Shown here: piece after piece, positions 9,275 to 18,042 of the stretch
How positions within the stretch are numbered: the first letter of the stretch is position 1
Layout: each line of letters starts with the position of its first letter
Source: CBDVBE01 sp964543525
GTDB lineage: Bacteria > Fibrobacterota > Chitinivibrionia > Chitinivibrionales > JANQEN01
NCBI GenBank assembly: GCA_964543525.1
Contig: CAZIYW010000013.1
Span: 1 to 64,000, forward strand
Direction: 5' to 3'
Length of the DNA: 64,000 nucleotides
Program-made: the position numbers and the translations under genes
Notes under the pieces: generated by a model
Told to the model about the DNA's origin: nothing
Database searches by the model: none
Seen by the model: only the letters and a program-made list of their open reading frames with translations

Positions 9275-11449
9275 CTATTTCACTAAAAGAAACTGACGGG
9301 TCATTACCCTTTCCTGTGTGGTAATACCTGCGATATACATACCCGAAGAAAGGGTGTGGGGAAGGTGATACCATTCTTTATCCGGGGTTGTTGTTATCCC
9401 TGCAATGTATCTTCCCTGTAAATCGGTCATTACGATACTGCCTTTTCCAGCACGTGGTATATGGAGCAGCAACGATGTACCTACCGGTTTAATCATAAAA
9501 CGATTGGTACATACCACCATATTACTTTCGTCAACGGCATTTGAACCGACCTTTATCTCTTTCATCACCGGTATCCTGTTTCGTGCCGTTACCGTTAGAT
9601 AAATCTTCTTTTCATCTGTTAAGGCTATACCCATGGTTATCGTATCTCGACCGGAGACAATTGACGATGCGAGTATACCTTTTTTCTCACTGTACAGACA
9701 AACCCGTCCTTTAATATTACAGTCAAGTATGACTGTCACCGCTTGCGTCCCGGTTGTAATTTTCTCCGGGCAGGTTACAGCCATCGGAACTGGTTTACGA
9801 TTAAACACAAGGAGAGTCGGGTCACCGAAGAGTGTCCAGGTTTCAGCGGTTTCCAGAAAATTACCTTCAGAATTGCCGACCTCGAGGATTTTACAAATAC
9901 CGTTGTATATCATTGCGCCGAACGAGATATGAACATCTTCGGTGAGAAGCCTGACTACCTCCTTCTGCCCATGCTGCGGAGGGTTCCAGGGCTGGGGCAC
10001 GTATGACCCGACAAATGCGATCGCACCGGTACTGTCACAACGCGTTGCACATTCGGCAATACACTCCTGTTGATAATCAAATTGCCCGGTATTACAGGCA
10101 ACGCACACGATAACCGGGGTTTTACCGGTATTGGTTAATGATTTAAAAAGATCATTCGTGACATAGGCGTTTACAAAGCCGAACTGCTTCTGAAGACCGT
10201 GGCCCTGATAGTTAAACCAGCCCCTTCCCTCATTCAAAGCCGCGTTCACCTCATCGGTTGTGTTACTCTGCGACTGGTATATGCGATCGATATGCGTATA
10301 TGTGGCATTTTCCATAGCCAGACACATCTCCTCCATCCACTCCTCATCGGTAACACCGGTGCCGCCGTCCTCACTGCATGCCATACCGATTGCTTTGGCA
10401 TACCACTCACCGTCAGGGTCAGGTACCTGCTCATACTGCAATACCTTGTGCACTATATTATCGGCATGACCGGATTCCTCCACGGAAAACCTGCCGATAA
10501 CGGCATCGGGGTAGTGATCATCACCCGCCAGTTTCACATACGACAAATCGGAGAGACCTGCAACGGTGCCGTTCAGTGACGGTATATCATCAGCATCACC
10601 AACCAGCAGCACATAGGAAATGGTATCGGTATCATACTGCTGCTGAATAAACGCTTTCAACGCGTCAGTACCCTCACCACCCGTTTCCGAAGGATATTCG
10701 TACAGCTCAGTCCATATCCCTTTGCGGTTTTTCCATGCCACAAATGGTGCCATACTGTTTTTATACGCCGCTGCAGTAATAACAATCATCCGTTCACCGT
10801 CATATATCTCCGGGTAACGCACCTGCCGAAAATTTATAAATGTCTGCCGGTATAATTCCCTGAATGAGGATGCTATTTTTCTGTGTGGAGAGATAGAACA
10901 ACCATTACCGCAGGTTACCTTCACCGCAATCGATTCTGCGATTCGTAATCTTCCCGAGATGGGATTGTACTGAAAAGGATGGAAAGAGACTACCACACCG
11001 CGAAAATCCCGTAAAATAAAGGGTATGCCCAGAGAAACCTGCTCTTTCGGATACCAGGCGTCCGTTCTGTATACACCGCCAAACAGGTACGGGACAGATA
11101 CCGGATACTGATTGCGGTACATATCTCCCTGTGACGGTGCTATTTTTCCGACACTGATTTCCCTACAGGTAATGTCGACAATTTCCAGATGTACCGCTCC
11201 CCTTTCGGGTATGATAATACTCCGGGTGAATATCGGCAGCCGTGGTGCTCCTTTTTCCGGTAAATACACCCCGCCATCAGCCATAATTGATTGACACCGT
11301 TCGCCATTGACCACGATATCTTTAATACAATATTCCGGCAGGGTAAATCTAAGAAAAACATCATCACAGCTGTTCTCAATACATTGGACAGACTGTTCTG
11401 CAAAAATTTCGATTACTGCAAAAAAGCATATAAAAATTACAGATGGCAT
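9275..11449 (-). CDS. Second tandem C25 gingipain-type peptidase with T9SS-like tail
   Basis: A close paralogue of the gene at 6918-9140, co-linear over its whole length (724 residues from the chosen start). The catalytic His sits in NYQGHG (about residue 411) and the Cys in VACNTGQFDY (about residue 450). The C-terminal sorting tail is SGMYIAGITTQER followed by RQFLLVK. I chose the internal ATG at 11449 because it begins a proper signal peptide (MPSVIFICFFAVIEIFAEQ); the frame is open 43 codons further upstream, but that extension has no signal-like order. No strong ribosome-binding site is seen. It lies 134 bases upstream of its paralogue; the pair looks like a gene duplication. Confidence 0.87.
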   Translation of the reverse strand: MPSVIFICFFAVIEIFAEQSVQCIENSCDDVFLRFTLPEYCIKDIVVNGERCQSIMADGGVYLPEKGAPRLPIFTRSIIIPERGAVHLEIVDITCREISVGKIAPSQGDMYRNQYPVSVPYLFGGVYRTDAWYPKEQVSLGIPFILRDFRGVVVSFHPFQYNPISGRLRIAESIAVKVTCGNGCSISPHRKIASSFRELYRQTFINFRQVRYPEIYDGERMIVITAAAYKNSMAPFVAWKNRKGIWTELYEYPSETGGEGTDALKAFIQQQYDTDTISYVLLVGDADDIPSLNGTVAGLSDLSYVKLAGDDHYPDAVIGRFSVEESGHADNIVHKVLQYEQVPDPDGEWYAKAIGMACSEDGGTGVTDEEWMEEMCLAMENATYTHIDRIYQSQSNTTDEVNAALNEGRGWFNYQGHGLQKQFGFVNAYVTNDLFKSLTNTGKTPVIVCVACNTGQFDYQQECIAECATRCDSTGAIAFVGSYVPQPWNPPQHGQKEVVRLLTEDVHISFGAMIYNGICKILEVGNSEGNFLETAETWTLFGDPTLLVFNRKPVPMAVTCPEKITTGTQAVTVILDCNIKGRVCLYSEKKGILASSIVSGRDTITMGIALTDEKKIYLTVTARNRIPVMKEIKVGSNAVDESNMVVCTNRFMIKPVGTSLLLHIPRAGKGSIVMTDLQGRYIAGITTTPDKEWYHLPHTLSSGMYIAGITTQERVMTRQFLLVK

Positions 11450-11600
11450 AGCTTTATACTGATTTTTTATTGGATAACGTATGATTGGAAGCACATAATT
11501 GGTCCAAATATACTTAATATATAAGACGATTTCCGGATTAATCAAGAGGTGTATCAGGATTTCTGAGGTGTTATTCATACTGAATACTGAATATATCGTC

Positions 11601-12070
11601 CTATCTGACTACAAGCACCCGACGGTTCAGCACGCTTTTCCTGTGCTAATATGCACCAGATACAAACCTGAGGGCACGGGGGGTAAAAACCACCGCAATA
11701 GTGACGATTGCATGCTCGCTTTCTCCACCCTATCCAGCAGAAAGCGTAAGGCGATACAGTCCACGGTTCGGCAGATTGAGCTATAACTGTTTCTCCGAAG
11801 TGCCCGGATCAAAATTCACAGTACCGTTGACTGTCCATGAATCACCGAGCTCCTGTATAATGTATGACACAACGACATCCATAAAAACGCCGTCAATCCT
11901 CACTCTGATATCAGGCGTTCCGTATCGGTAAAGGTAAGACCTGCGCGGGTAGAGACAACACGGACAGTGAACCGCGAATTAATGCAGGTAGTACCGAAAT
12001 AATAGTCCTTTGCGTAAATCATGTTGACTGAAAGCAATACAATACACACTACTATCGGTATAGTTTTAAT
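11601..12070 (-). pseudogene. Frameshifted T9SS-tailed exoprotein
   Basis: Pieces of one secreted protein can be followed through all three frames. An AAAGGTGG site precedes ATT (where ATG is expected), then the signal peptide IKTIPIVVCIVLLSVNMIYA, then FGTTCINSRFTVRVVSTRAG. After a shift come GTPDIRVRIDGVFMDVVV and ELGDSWTVNGTVNFDPGTSEKQ. In-frame TAG codons interrupt LNLPNRGLYRLTLSAG, then a shift gives PSGLYLVHISTGKA and a last shift gives VLNRRVLVVR and the stop. The beta-sandwich pattern resembles a carbohydrate-binding or Ig-like domain with a sorting tail. At least three shifts, two stops and a lost start make it clearly dead. Confidence 0.72.
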
Positions 12071-12270
12071 GAAACCACCTTTTAGAATAGAAAACTGTCC
12101 CCGCTACTATATAACAACTGGAAAGTTTCGTTAGATTTCTGCCGGTTTTGATAGAAGTAGTAAATCGAAGGCTTCTGCAGAATTGTGTGCCGGTTAGTAT
12201 ACTGGATATTTTCCCTCGCCAATAATAATCTCTTACTCTTTTAGTTCTTGAAGCTCTTTTACTTATGGTG

Positions 12271-13905
12271 TCATTCTCTTTTATACACGACCTCCCCATT
12301 GACAACAGTATAATCAATCTTTGTCTGAAGTAACCTGTCTTCATCCACGGTCATTATATCCTGCGAAAAAACAGTACAATCCGCTTCTTTACCAACCTCT
12401 ATCGAGCCTTTTATTTTTTCCTCAAAAGCCCCATACGCCGCATCCAGCGTATAGGATCGCAGTGCCTGCTCACGGGTCATTTTCTGTTCCGGTTCAAATC
12501 CCTCCGCAGGATACCCGTCCAGCGTGCGCCGCGTAATGGCTGCATAAAAACAGGCTATTGGGTCGATCGGCTCCGCCGGAATATCAGTACCGTTGATAAG
12601 TTTCGCTCCTGATCGCAGGAGCGACTGCCACATATAGGCGCCTTCTTTGATGCGCTTCTCCCCCAGTCGTTCAATTGCCCATACCCGGTCCGAAGCCATA
12701 TGAATACACTGCACGGACGCTATCACCCCCAGCTTTCCAAAGCGGGGAATATCCGATGGCTGTAAATGCTGCGCATGCTCAATGCGAAAACGGGAGTTAT
12801 TTGCCCTATCCGGGTTCTTGCGTAATACCTTTTCAAACTGATTCAGGAGTTCATGGTTTGCCCTGTCCCCTATCGCATGCACGCTCATCTGAAATCCGTG
12901 CTTTAAAGCATTTTCAGATACCGTATATACATAGTCAAGTGGGAGATTGCGGAGACCATACTGTCCGGAACAATCCGTATACGGCTCAATCATCCACGCA
13001 CCGCGTGCGCCAAGTGCGCCATCCATTAACAGTTTTATCGTCCTGACGGTAAGGAAATTATCGCCAATACCGATTTCCGGCCCGCGCGATAACCACTCAT
13101 TGAGCAATTGTTCATCCGTTCCATCGATCATCAGGTATACACGAATCGGTAATCTGCCTGCACCAAGAAAATCTTTAAAGAGGTTTACTGCCTGCCCCGA
13201 AACTCCTGCCTCATGGACTGTGGTAATACCGTGAGCGAGACAGTCATTAAGTGCAAGCCTCAGTGCCCTTCTATTGTCGTCTTCAGTATATGCAGGAATA
13301 CAGTTTTTTATCAGCTCCATTGCCTGCTCATTAAAAATACCGCTCGGATTGCCCATGTCATCCTTTACTATCTCACCATCCTCGGTGCAGGCGCTGTCCC
13401 GGGTAATCCCGGCAATTGCCATTGCCTTTGCATTGGCCAGGGCTGCGTGGCAACTGGCATGATAGAGAAAGACCGGATTATCCGGTGAAACCCTGCTCAG
13501 GGAATGATGAGTCGGTAATTCCTGTACTCGCTGCGCAGGCTGCGAATACCACTTACCCTGGTGCCAGCTCCTGCCAACGATCCAGGTACCCGGCCGGACC
13601 TTTTCTACTGCCTGTGCCACTCTATCAACCAACTCATCGTAGTCTTTTACCACTCGCAAATCAAGCTGCATTTTCGTGTAACCGTGATTTACCAGGTGCG
13701 TATGACAGTCAATAAATCCCGGTGTCATTGTCCTGCCTGCAAGGTCAAGACTCGGTGTTTTATCACTAATCAATGGTTGAACATCTTCATTACTGCCGAT
13801 AAAAGTTATCATACCGTTTTTTACAACCATTGCTTCCGCAACCGGCTTTTTATTGTCCATGGTATAAATGGTACCGTTGTGGATAATCAGATCTGCTTTT
13901 TTCAT
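12271..13905 (-). CDS. YtcJ-like metal-dependent amidohydrolase
   Basis: A cytoplasmic amidohydrolase of the Amidohydro_3 (YtcJ/NfdA) family, 544 residues, the usual length. Visible signatures: N-terminal composite beta domain (IIHNGTIYTMDNKKPVAEA), metal-binding FIDCHTHLVNHG (about residues 64-75), a carbamylated-lysine-type region near TIKLLMDGALGARGAW, MSVHAIGDRAN (metal His), RIEHAQHL, and NGTDIPAEP (metal Asp), then the closing beta domain (GSIEVGKEADCTVF). Substrate is unknown; related enzymes hydrolyse N-formyl, N-acyl or cyclic amides. GGAAACC precedes the ATG. It lies about 140 bases downstream of a TIGR02147 gene on the same strand and may be co-transcribed. Confidence 0.9.
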   Translation of the reverse strand: MKKADLIIHNGTIYTMDNKKPVAEAMVVKNGMITFIGSNEDVQPLISDKTPSLDLAGRTMTPGFIDCHTHLVNHGYTKMQLDLRVVKDYDELVDRVAQAVEKVRPGTWIVGRSWHQGKWYSQPAQRVQELPTHHSLSRVSPDNPVFLYHASCHAALANAKAMAIAGITRDSACTEDGEIVKDDMGNPSGIFNEQAMELIKNCIPAYTEDDNRRALRLALNDCLAHGITTVHEAGVSGQAVNLFKDFLGAGRLPIRVYLMIDGTDEQLLNEWLSRGPEIGIGDNFLTVRTIKLLMDGALGARGAWMIEPYTDCSGQYGLRNLPLDYVYTVSENALKHGFQMSVHAIGDRANHELLNQFEKVLRKNPDRANNSRFRIEHAQHLQPSDIPRFGKLGVIASVQCIHMASDRVWAIERLGEKRIKEGAYMWQSLLRSGAKLINGTDIPAEPIDPIACFYAAITRRTLDGYPAEGFEPEQKMTREQALRSYTLDAAYGAFEEKIKGSIEVGKEADCTVFSQDIMTVDEDRLLQTKIDYTVVNGEVVYKRE

Positions 13906-14042
13906 AGGTTTCCGGCCGATGTATAATTACCATAAACAGTTGTTTCTTCTTTATTGGGAAATGTATTATCCATAAGTATTACATCGGGACATACGAGAGA
14001 AATGGAAAAATTAATACCCGGCTAATCTTTATACCTACTAAC

Positions 14043-14891
14043 TCAATCTTCCCCACGCTCGTTATAGTTCTGCATTGCTTTCGAGACGGGAAAAATCTCA
14101 AACATAAGCATATGGACCTTCTGCGGGTCCTGATCCCCCTCGGCCAGCTTCTGAATCTCCTTGCGAAATTCTCTTGTACGCCGGATTATCTCCTGCATGG
14201 TTTCCGGAGAGACCGTTATCAGCGTCGCTGAAAGCATCCGTTCCTTTTTGGAAAATATATCGATAGCCCGTTTTGCAATGTCAAGTGATGATATGATATA
14301 ATTATTGAGCGCTACAGATGTTAATTCAGGATTGGCGGAGATAAGCGGAGTGACCTGCTTGTAGAAACCCTGCCCGTCTTTTACAATAAAATTGAGTTTT
14401 TCAAGCACCGTTATCGCTTTCTGTGCCTCCTGCTGGGTAATCGGCGGTTCCACTAAATTCGATAATGTTGCATAATCATCCTTGAAAGGGAAATAAGCCA
14501 GAATTTCCCGTATTACCGAGTAGTACCACTTTTCATAAAACTCATACTTGTCAGTTCCTACCAGCCTAATCTGCGCCTCTTTATAGGACAACATATTATC
14601 AAAATAGGTTTTCTTCTCCGTGCTTGTTTTTGCCTGGTTAAACAGCACCATGTTCTGGAAATAATTGGTCTGACGCCGGGTAAATTTCATAAACCTGGCA
14701 AACCGAAGCGCCAGTTCGATGGATATATTGGTTTCCGCCTTTATTATCTTGGTGAATTGCCCCGCTGATTTAAAGCCGACATGCTCCGCAAGATACCGGT
14801 ACGTAAATCGTTTATTCTTTTTCTTTTCATGCTGATAATAGTCATGAAGGAACTTTCTGTAGTCGGTATACTTGAAAACTTCCTGTTTCAT
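14043..14891 (-). CDS. TIGR02147/DUF4423 family protein (orphan copy)
   Basis: A 282-residue member of the TIGR02147 family, a large paralogous group first noted in Fibrobacter succinogenes; the DUF4423 C-terminal region is regarded as a probable regulatory domain. It has the family hallmark near the N-terminus (YTDYRKFLHDYY) and an HTH-like segment (FTYRYLAEHVGFKSAGQFTK, about residues 29-48). A FMKFTRRQTNYFQNMVLFNQAK stretch and a second winged-helix-like region (PPITQQEAQKAITVLEKLNF) follow. It is 28% or so similar by eye to the copy at 47801-48655 but has no lipoprotein partner beside it. GAAGAAGG precedes the ATG. A role as transcription factor is inference. Confidence 0.88.
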   Translation of the reverse strand: MKQEVFKYTDYRKFLHDYYQHEKKKNKRFTYRYLAEHVGFKSAGQFTKIIKAETNISIELALRFARFMKFTRRQTNYFQNMVLFNQAKTSTEKKTYFDNMLSYKEAQIRLVGTDKYEFYEKWYYSVIREILAYFPFKDDYATLSNLVEPPITQQEAQKAITVLEKLNFIVKDGQGFYKQVTPLISANPELTSVALNNYIISSLDIAKRAIDIFSKKERMLSATLITVSPETMQEIIRRTREFRKEIQKLAEGDQDPQKVHMLMFEIFPVSKAMQNYNERGED

Positions 14892-15248
14892 ACCTTCTTC
14901 TTTTTCAAATGGTTATGAAGTAATTTGTTTATTTAATTAAACGACAAACTAATTAATAAAGTATCGATATTTTCCTGAATATGCTATTAAATCAGTATCG
15001 TGAATGACAATTATTTATTATATTTGTTTCATGGAAATATAATATTCAATAAATAAAGTATATTAAAATATAAATGATTTTGCCGTAAATTGTTAGGAAA
15101 AAATTAAATCTTATCGGAAATGAACCAGTACAGAGAGTCTTATCCCGTGGATGCCCTTTCTGCGTGACTTCGTGTCTGTGGCTATATTTTCCGGTTAGAT
15201 CGTCAATCGATGCCTCTCGAGCCTTCAATAGTGTTCCGCTTGAGCAAA
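14892..15248. other. AT-rich spacer upstream of TIGR02147 gene
   Basis: Holds no gene. The part next to the TIGR02147 start is AT-rich with an imperfect palindrome around GTTTATTTAATTAAAC (about 14925-14940), a possible promoter or operator. Further on, 15141-15190 carries a low-complexity phrase with TTTCTGCGTGACTTCGTGTC, related to the one at 16358-16386. Confidence 0.4.
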
Positions 15249-16328
15249 TCAGGCAACAATGAGATCATACATCGGCAGTAAATGCCGTAAAACATGCTGC
15301 CGGTGCAGAGATGCCGCCTGATAGAATCTGTAAATATTTGCGCTTCGCGCCACCTGAGAATCACCCTGACCGTCAAGAGCCCTGAATGCATTGTTCCAGT
15401 CTTCATATACCGGTATCTGCTCGGCATCACCAAATAAGGAGTCGTCAAGTGCCGCGTTTTTCCAGGCCTCTATTCGCTCCTCTTTCTTTCCCTGAAAAGT
15501 AATCAATTCATTTACTTTTTCCCGTATCGAAGAAAACTCCCGCCGCTTTTCCGACTCGCAGTAATGAGGAACCCGTTCGCCGACCTCAACAAACATGGTA
15601 TATAGCGCCTCGCACGCTTCCATGAAAGTCTCCGGATTGTTCCTTAGCGGTGAAGGGGTAGCATCCTCTTCATACACAAAATCCCATATCAAATAGGGTC
15701 TGTCAGGAAATGTCGCCACCGCTCCATGCCCCAGCGCCCCGGAAGTTGTTTCAGCAAGCCAGCTCTTGATATTGCCTAAAAAACCGCACTCTGCATGATA
15801 TGACTCTCTGAACCGTTTCTCCTTTTCTTTTATATACTCTTCAATCTGTGGAACCAGTTCATAAAAGTGAAAACTGTCATTCATTACCTTATTCTTCCTG
15901 GAGCTGACTCCGGAAAAGCCGAAATGGGAGAAGGTATCGGCGTAGACATGAGCGGTAATGCCCACAAGCTCCAGATAATACTCAGCCGTGTGCAGCCCGA
16001 TATTATGGGCGACCATATCTTTTACCACGGCGCTCCCTTTTCGACATATCAGCCGCTCGGTAAAACCGTCGCCTTCATTACCGGGAAGAAAATGAAACGG
16101 CACCCATATCTGCCGCTGATCCCTTCTATCGATATTTCGCAAATCCAGCACATGATGTGCTGTAGCCTCGCTATCAATACTGCCCGCATCCCTGAATTCA
16201 ACACAGTTCCTCTGCGCATTGTCATCAACAAACTGCGAAGCAGTGGCAATAATACGACAGGCCTCGGGTGTCAGCCCTGATGCCCGCGCCATTGCATAGG
16301 TACCATAGTAGTGCATGTCAAGCTGCAT
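15249..16328 (-). CDS. DUF6765-like protein, possible zinc-dependent hydrolase fold
   Basis: A 359-residue cytoplasmic protein without a signal peptide. The N-terminus MQLDMHYYGTYAMARASGL followed by AxxIATASQFVDDNAQ matches the DUF6765 family as I remember it. Several His/Asp motifs (MHYYG, FVDDN, AHHVLDL, HVYADTFSHFGFSG, GALGHGAV) resemble metal ligands of the zinc-dependent phospholipase C/S1-P1 nuclease fold, but that is inference from motif pattern only. AAGGAGAAAA precedes the ATG. It stands alone between the FrhB-like gene and the TIGR02147 gene, all on the minus strand. Activity unknown. Confidence 0.65.
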   Translation of the reverse strand: MQLDMHYYGTYAMARASGLTPEACRIIATASQFVDDNAQRNCVEFRDAGSIDSEATAHHVLDLRNIDRRDQRQIWVPFHFLPGNEGDGFTERLICRKGSAVVKDMVAHNIGLHTAEYYLELVGITAHVYADTFSHFGFSGVSSRKNKVMNDSFHFYELVPQIEEYIKEKEKRFRESYHAECGFLGNIKSWLAETTSGALGHGAVATFPDRPYLIWDFVYEEDATPSPLRNNPETFMEACEALYTMFVEVGERVPHYCESEKRREFSSIREKVNELITFQGKKEERIEAWKNAALDDSLFGDAEQIPVYEDWNNAFRALDGQGDSQVARSANIYRFYQAASLHRQHVLRHLLPMYDLIVA

Positions 16329-16357
16329 GGATTTTCTCCTTCTTTAAATAATTTTTC

Positions 16358-16386
16358 CTTTGCGCCCTTCGCGTTCTTTGCGGGAG
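16358..16386. repeat. Low-complexity intergenic phrase
   Basis: CTTTGCGCCCTTCGCGTTCT and the following TTGCGGG form a pseudo-periodic GCG/CTT-rich phrase between genes. A related phrase lies at 15145-15185. Such phrases occur between genes in many environmental bacterial genomes; function unknown. Confidence 0.35.
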
Positions 16387-16441
16387 ATTACTGTTTGAAA
16401 TAGTTTATAGCGAGAAATAACCCGTTTAAAAAAGCATGTGT

Positions 16442-17572
16442 CTATTCAGCCCCACCTTCAGCAAGGAACTCCTGCTCTTTAAATTCTTTAACCGGTGCTT
16501 CTTCTTCAACATTTCTTCCCGGCACATATTCAAACATATCCTGAAGTTCTTTCCCAATCAGATTAAATAATCTTGATACCGGCAGGTTATTCGGGCAGGC
16601 GCTGTCGCACATTCCGCAGCCGACACAGGAGGTTGCCATATGCGTAAGCCGTGTGAGATGAAACATCAGGGTATCAGCAGGCATTCTGACAGCATTTTTC
16701 CTATCAACCAGTTTTAATAATTGATCGGCACTATGCTCAAAAACCGGAGATTCAAAGACACATTCTTTACAGTAACATATAGGACAGGCATGCATACAAT
16801 TATAACAGCGAATACAGGTAGAAAATGTCTTAAGGAATTTATCTATACTATCAATCTGTCCGCGCATCTCTCCCAGTATTTTTCCCCGTGTCTCTCTGCG
16901 TTTGGCAACAATTGCCTTAACTGCTTCTTCCCTGCCGTCGGGCATGCCATCCTTCAAGTCAAGTTGCAATGACTCCTTATATTTTTCTTCAAAACGTTCA
17001 TTAATAATACATGCAATCTCACGGGAAATGTCGCAGCCGATAATTCCGATGGTAATATCGGCCTGTACCGGTGCAGGGAATTCGCATATCCTGCAGGCAT
17101 CCCGAATCTTTATATCAGCGGGTGCATCGGAAGACCAGTCAATCAAAGCCTTTTCCGTAACGGCCCGATCATTTTCCTCCATTGCAGCGTAATCCCGCAC
17201 TTCAACGGTACCTGGACAATCCACCCCGATAATAACCAGGTTTTCAAAGTTCGCCTGAAGAAATTTGACCAGTTCAATGCCTGCGCGTAACTCACACGGC
17301 TTCAATACGACACCAATTCTAGTATCTTCATCAGCCATACTCAGTTGTTTGATGATTGTTGCGGACTGCACTGCCATAGTTGGTGCCAGCGGATTCGTTT
17401 CCTTAACCACCTCCGGATCTTTTATAAGAACCTGGACAAAACCGTCTTTACCGGGAAGTACCCTTGGAACGAGCAACGCATCAACACACTTACTTTCCAG
17501 TAACTGTTGTAAAAAAGTTTGTATGCTTTCTATAACGTTTTTATTTTCGACTGTCCGTAGAACATGTTTCAT
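16442..17572 (-). CDS. FrhB/FdhB-like iron-sulfur flavoprotein subunit
   Basis: A 376-residue member of the coenzyme F420 hydrogenase/dehydrogenase beta-subunit (FrhB/FdhB) superfamily with added ferredoxin clusters. Recognisable parts: GVVLKPCELRAGIELVK and NLVIIGVDCPGTVE in the flavin-binding half, then cluster motifs CIRCYNCMHACPICYCKEC (about residues 253-271) and CVGCGMCDSACPNNLPVSRLF. In known systems such subunits carry electrons between NAD(P)H, F420 or a formate dehydrogenase and Hdr-type complexes. The internal ATG at 17572 is chosen because GGAGTG stands seven bases before it; a start 24 bases upstream would overlap mvhD. It is the last gene of the Hdr operon, 11 bases after mvhD. 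Confidence 0.82.
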   Translation of the reverse strand: MKHVLRTVENKNVIESIQTFLQQLLESKCVDALLVPRVLPGKDGFVQVLIKDPEVVKETNPLAPTMAVQSATIIKQLSMADEDTRIGVVLKPCELRAGIELVKFLQANFENLVIIGVDCPGTVEVRDYAAMEENDRAVTEKALIDWSSDAPADIKIRDACRICEFPAPVQADITIGIIGCDISREIACIINERFEEKYKESLQLDLKDGMPDGREEAVKAIVAKRRETRGKILGEMRGQIDSIDKFLKTFSTCIRCYNCMHACPICYCKECVFESPVFEHSADQLLKLVDRKNAVRMPADTLMFHLTRLTHMATSCVGCGMCDSACPNNLPVSRLFNLIGKELQDMFEYVPGRNVEEEAPVKEFKEQEFLAEGGAE

Positions 17573-17583
17573 CGCCAGCACTC

Positions 17584-18006
17584 CTATACCGTCCATAATT
17601 CTTTTATTGGATTCGGCCCTTTTTCTTTCAGGCTATCAACCATACTTGTTACTGTATCGGCAAACACCTTTCCCTCCGATGCACTTATCCATCGCAGCCA
17701 GATGCGCTCTTCATCATACCCGAACTGGCTTACAATCTTCTTCAGAATTGCCACCCGGCGTCGAACTTTATAATTACCATTCTGATAATGGCAGTCTCCG
17801 GGATGGCAGCCACCGATAAGCACACCATCCGCGCCGTCAAGCAAGGCTTTCAGTACATACAGCATATCAACGGCACCGGAGCACATAAGCCGGATAATCC
17901 GCACATTCGCCGGATATTTTATTCGGCTTGTTCCTGCAAGATCCGCTCCTGTATAGGTACACCAGTGACATAGAAATGCTACTATTTTCGGCTCAAAATC
18001 ACTCAT
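17584..18006 (-). CDS. mvhD: MvhD/FlpD-type delta subunit of Hdr-linked oxidoreductase
   Basis: A 140-residue [2Fe-2S] protein of the methyl-viologen-reducing hydrogenase delta-subunit family. It bridges HdrA to an electron donor or acceptor module. The family cysteines are visible: FLCHWCTYTGADLAG (about residues 12-26), RLMCSGAVDM and GGCHPGDCHYQNGN. The start at 18006 is chosen because AGGA lies five bases ahead; an in-frame start seven codons upstream is weaker. It sits between the double HdrA gene and the FrhB-like gene, as expected for the connector of an HdrABC-MvhD-FdhB/FrhB complex. Confidence 0.92.
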   Translation of the reverse strand: MSDFEPKIVAFLCHWCTYTGADLAGTSRIKYPANVRIIRLMCSGAVDMLYVLKALLDGADGVLIGGCHPGDCHYQNGNYKVRRRVAILKKIVSQFGYDEERIWLRWISASEGKVFADTVTSMVDSLKEKGPNPIKELWTV

Positions 18007-18042
18007 ACATTCCTCCGGCACCATCAATGGTGCGAAATATGT

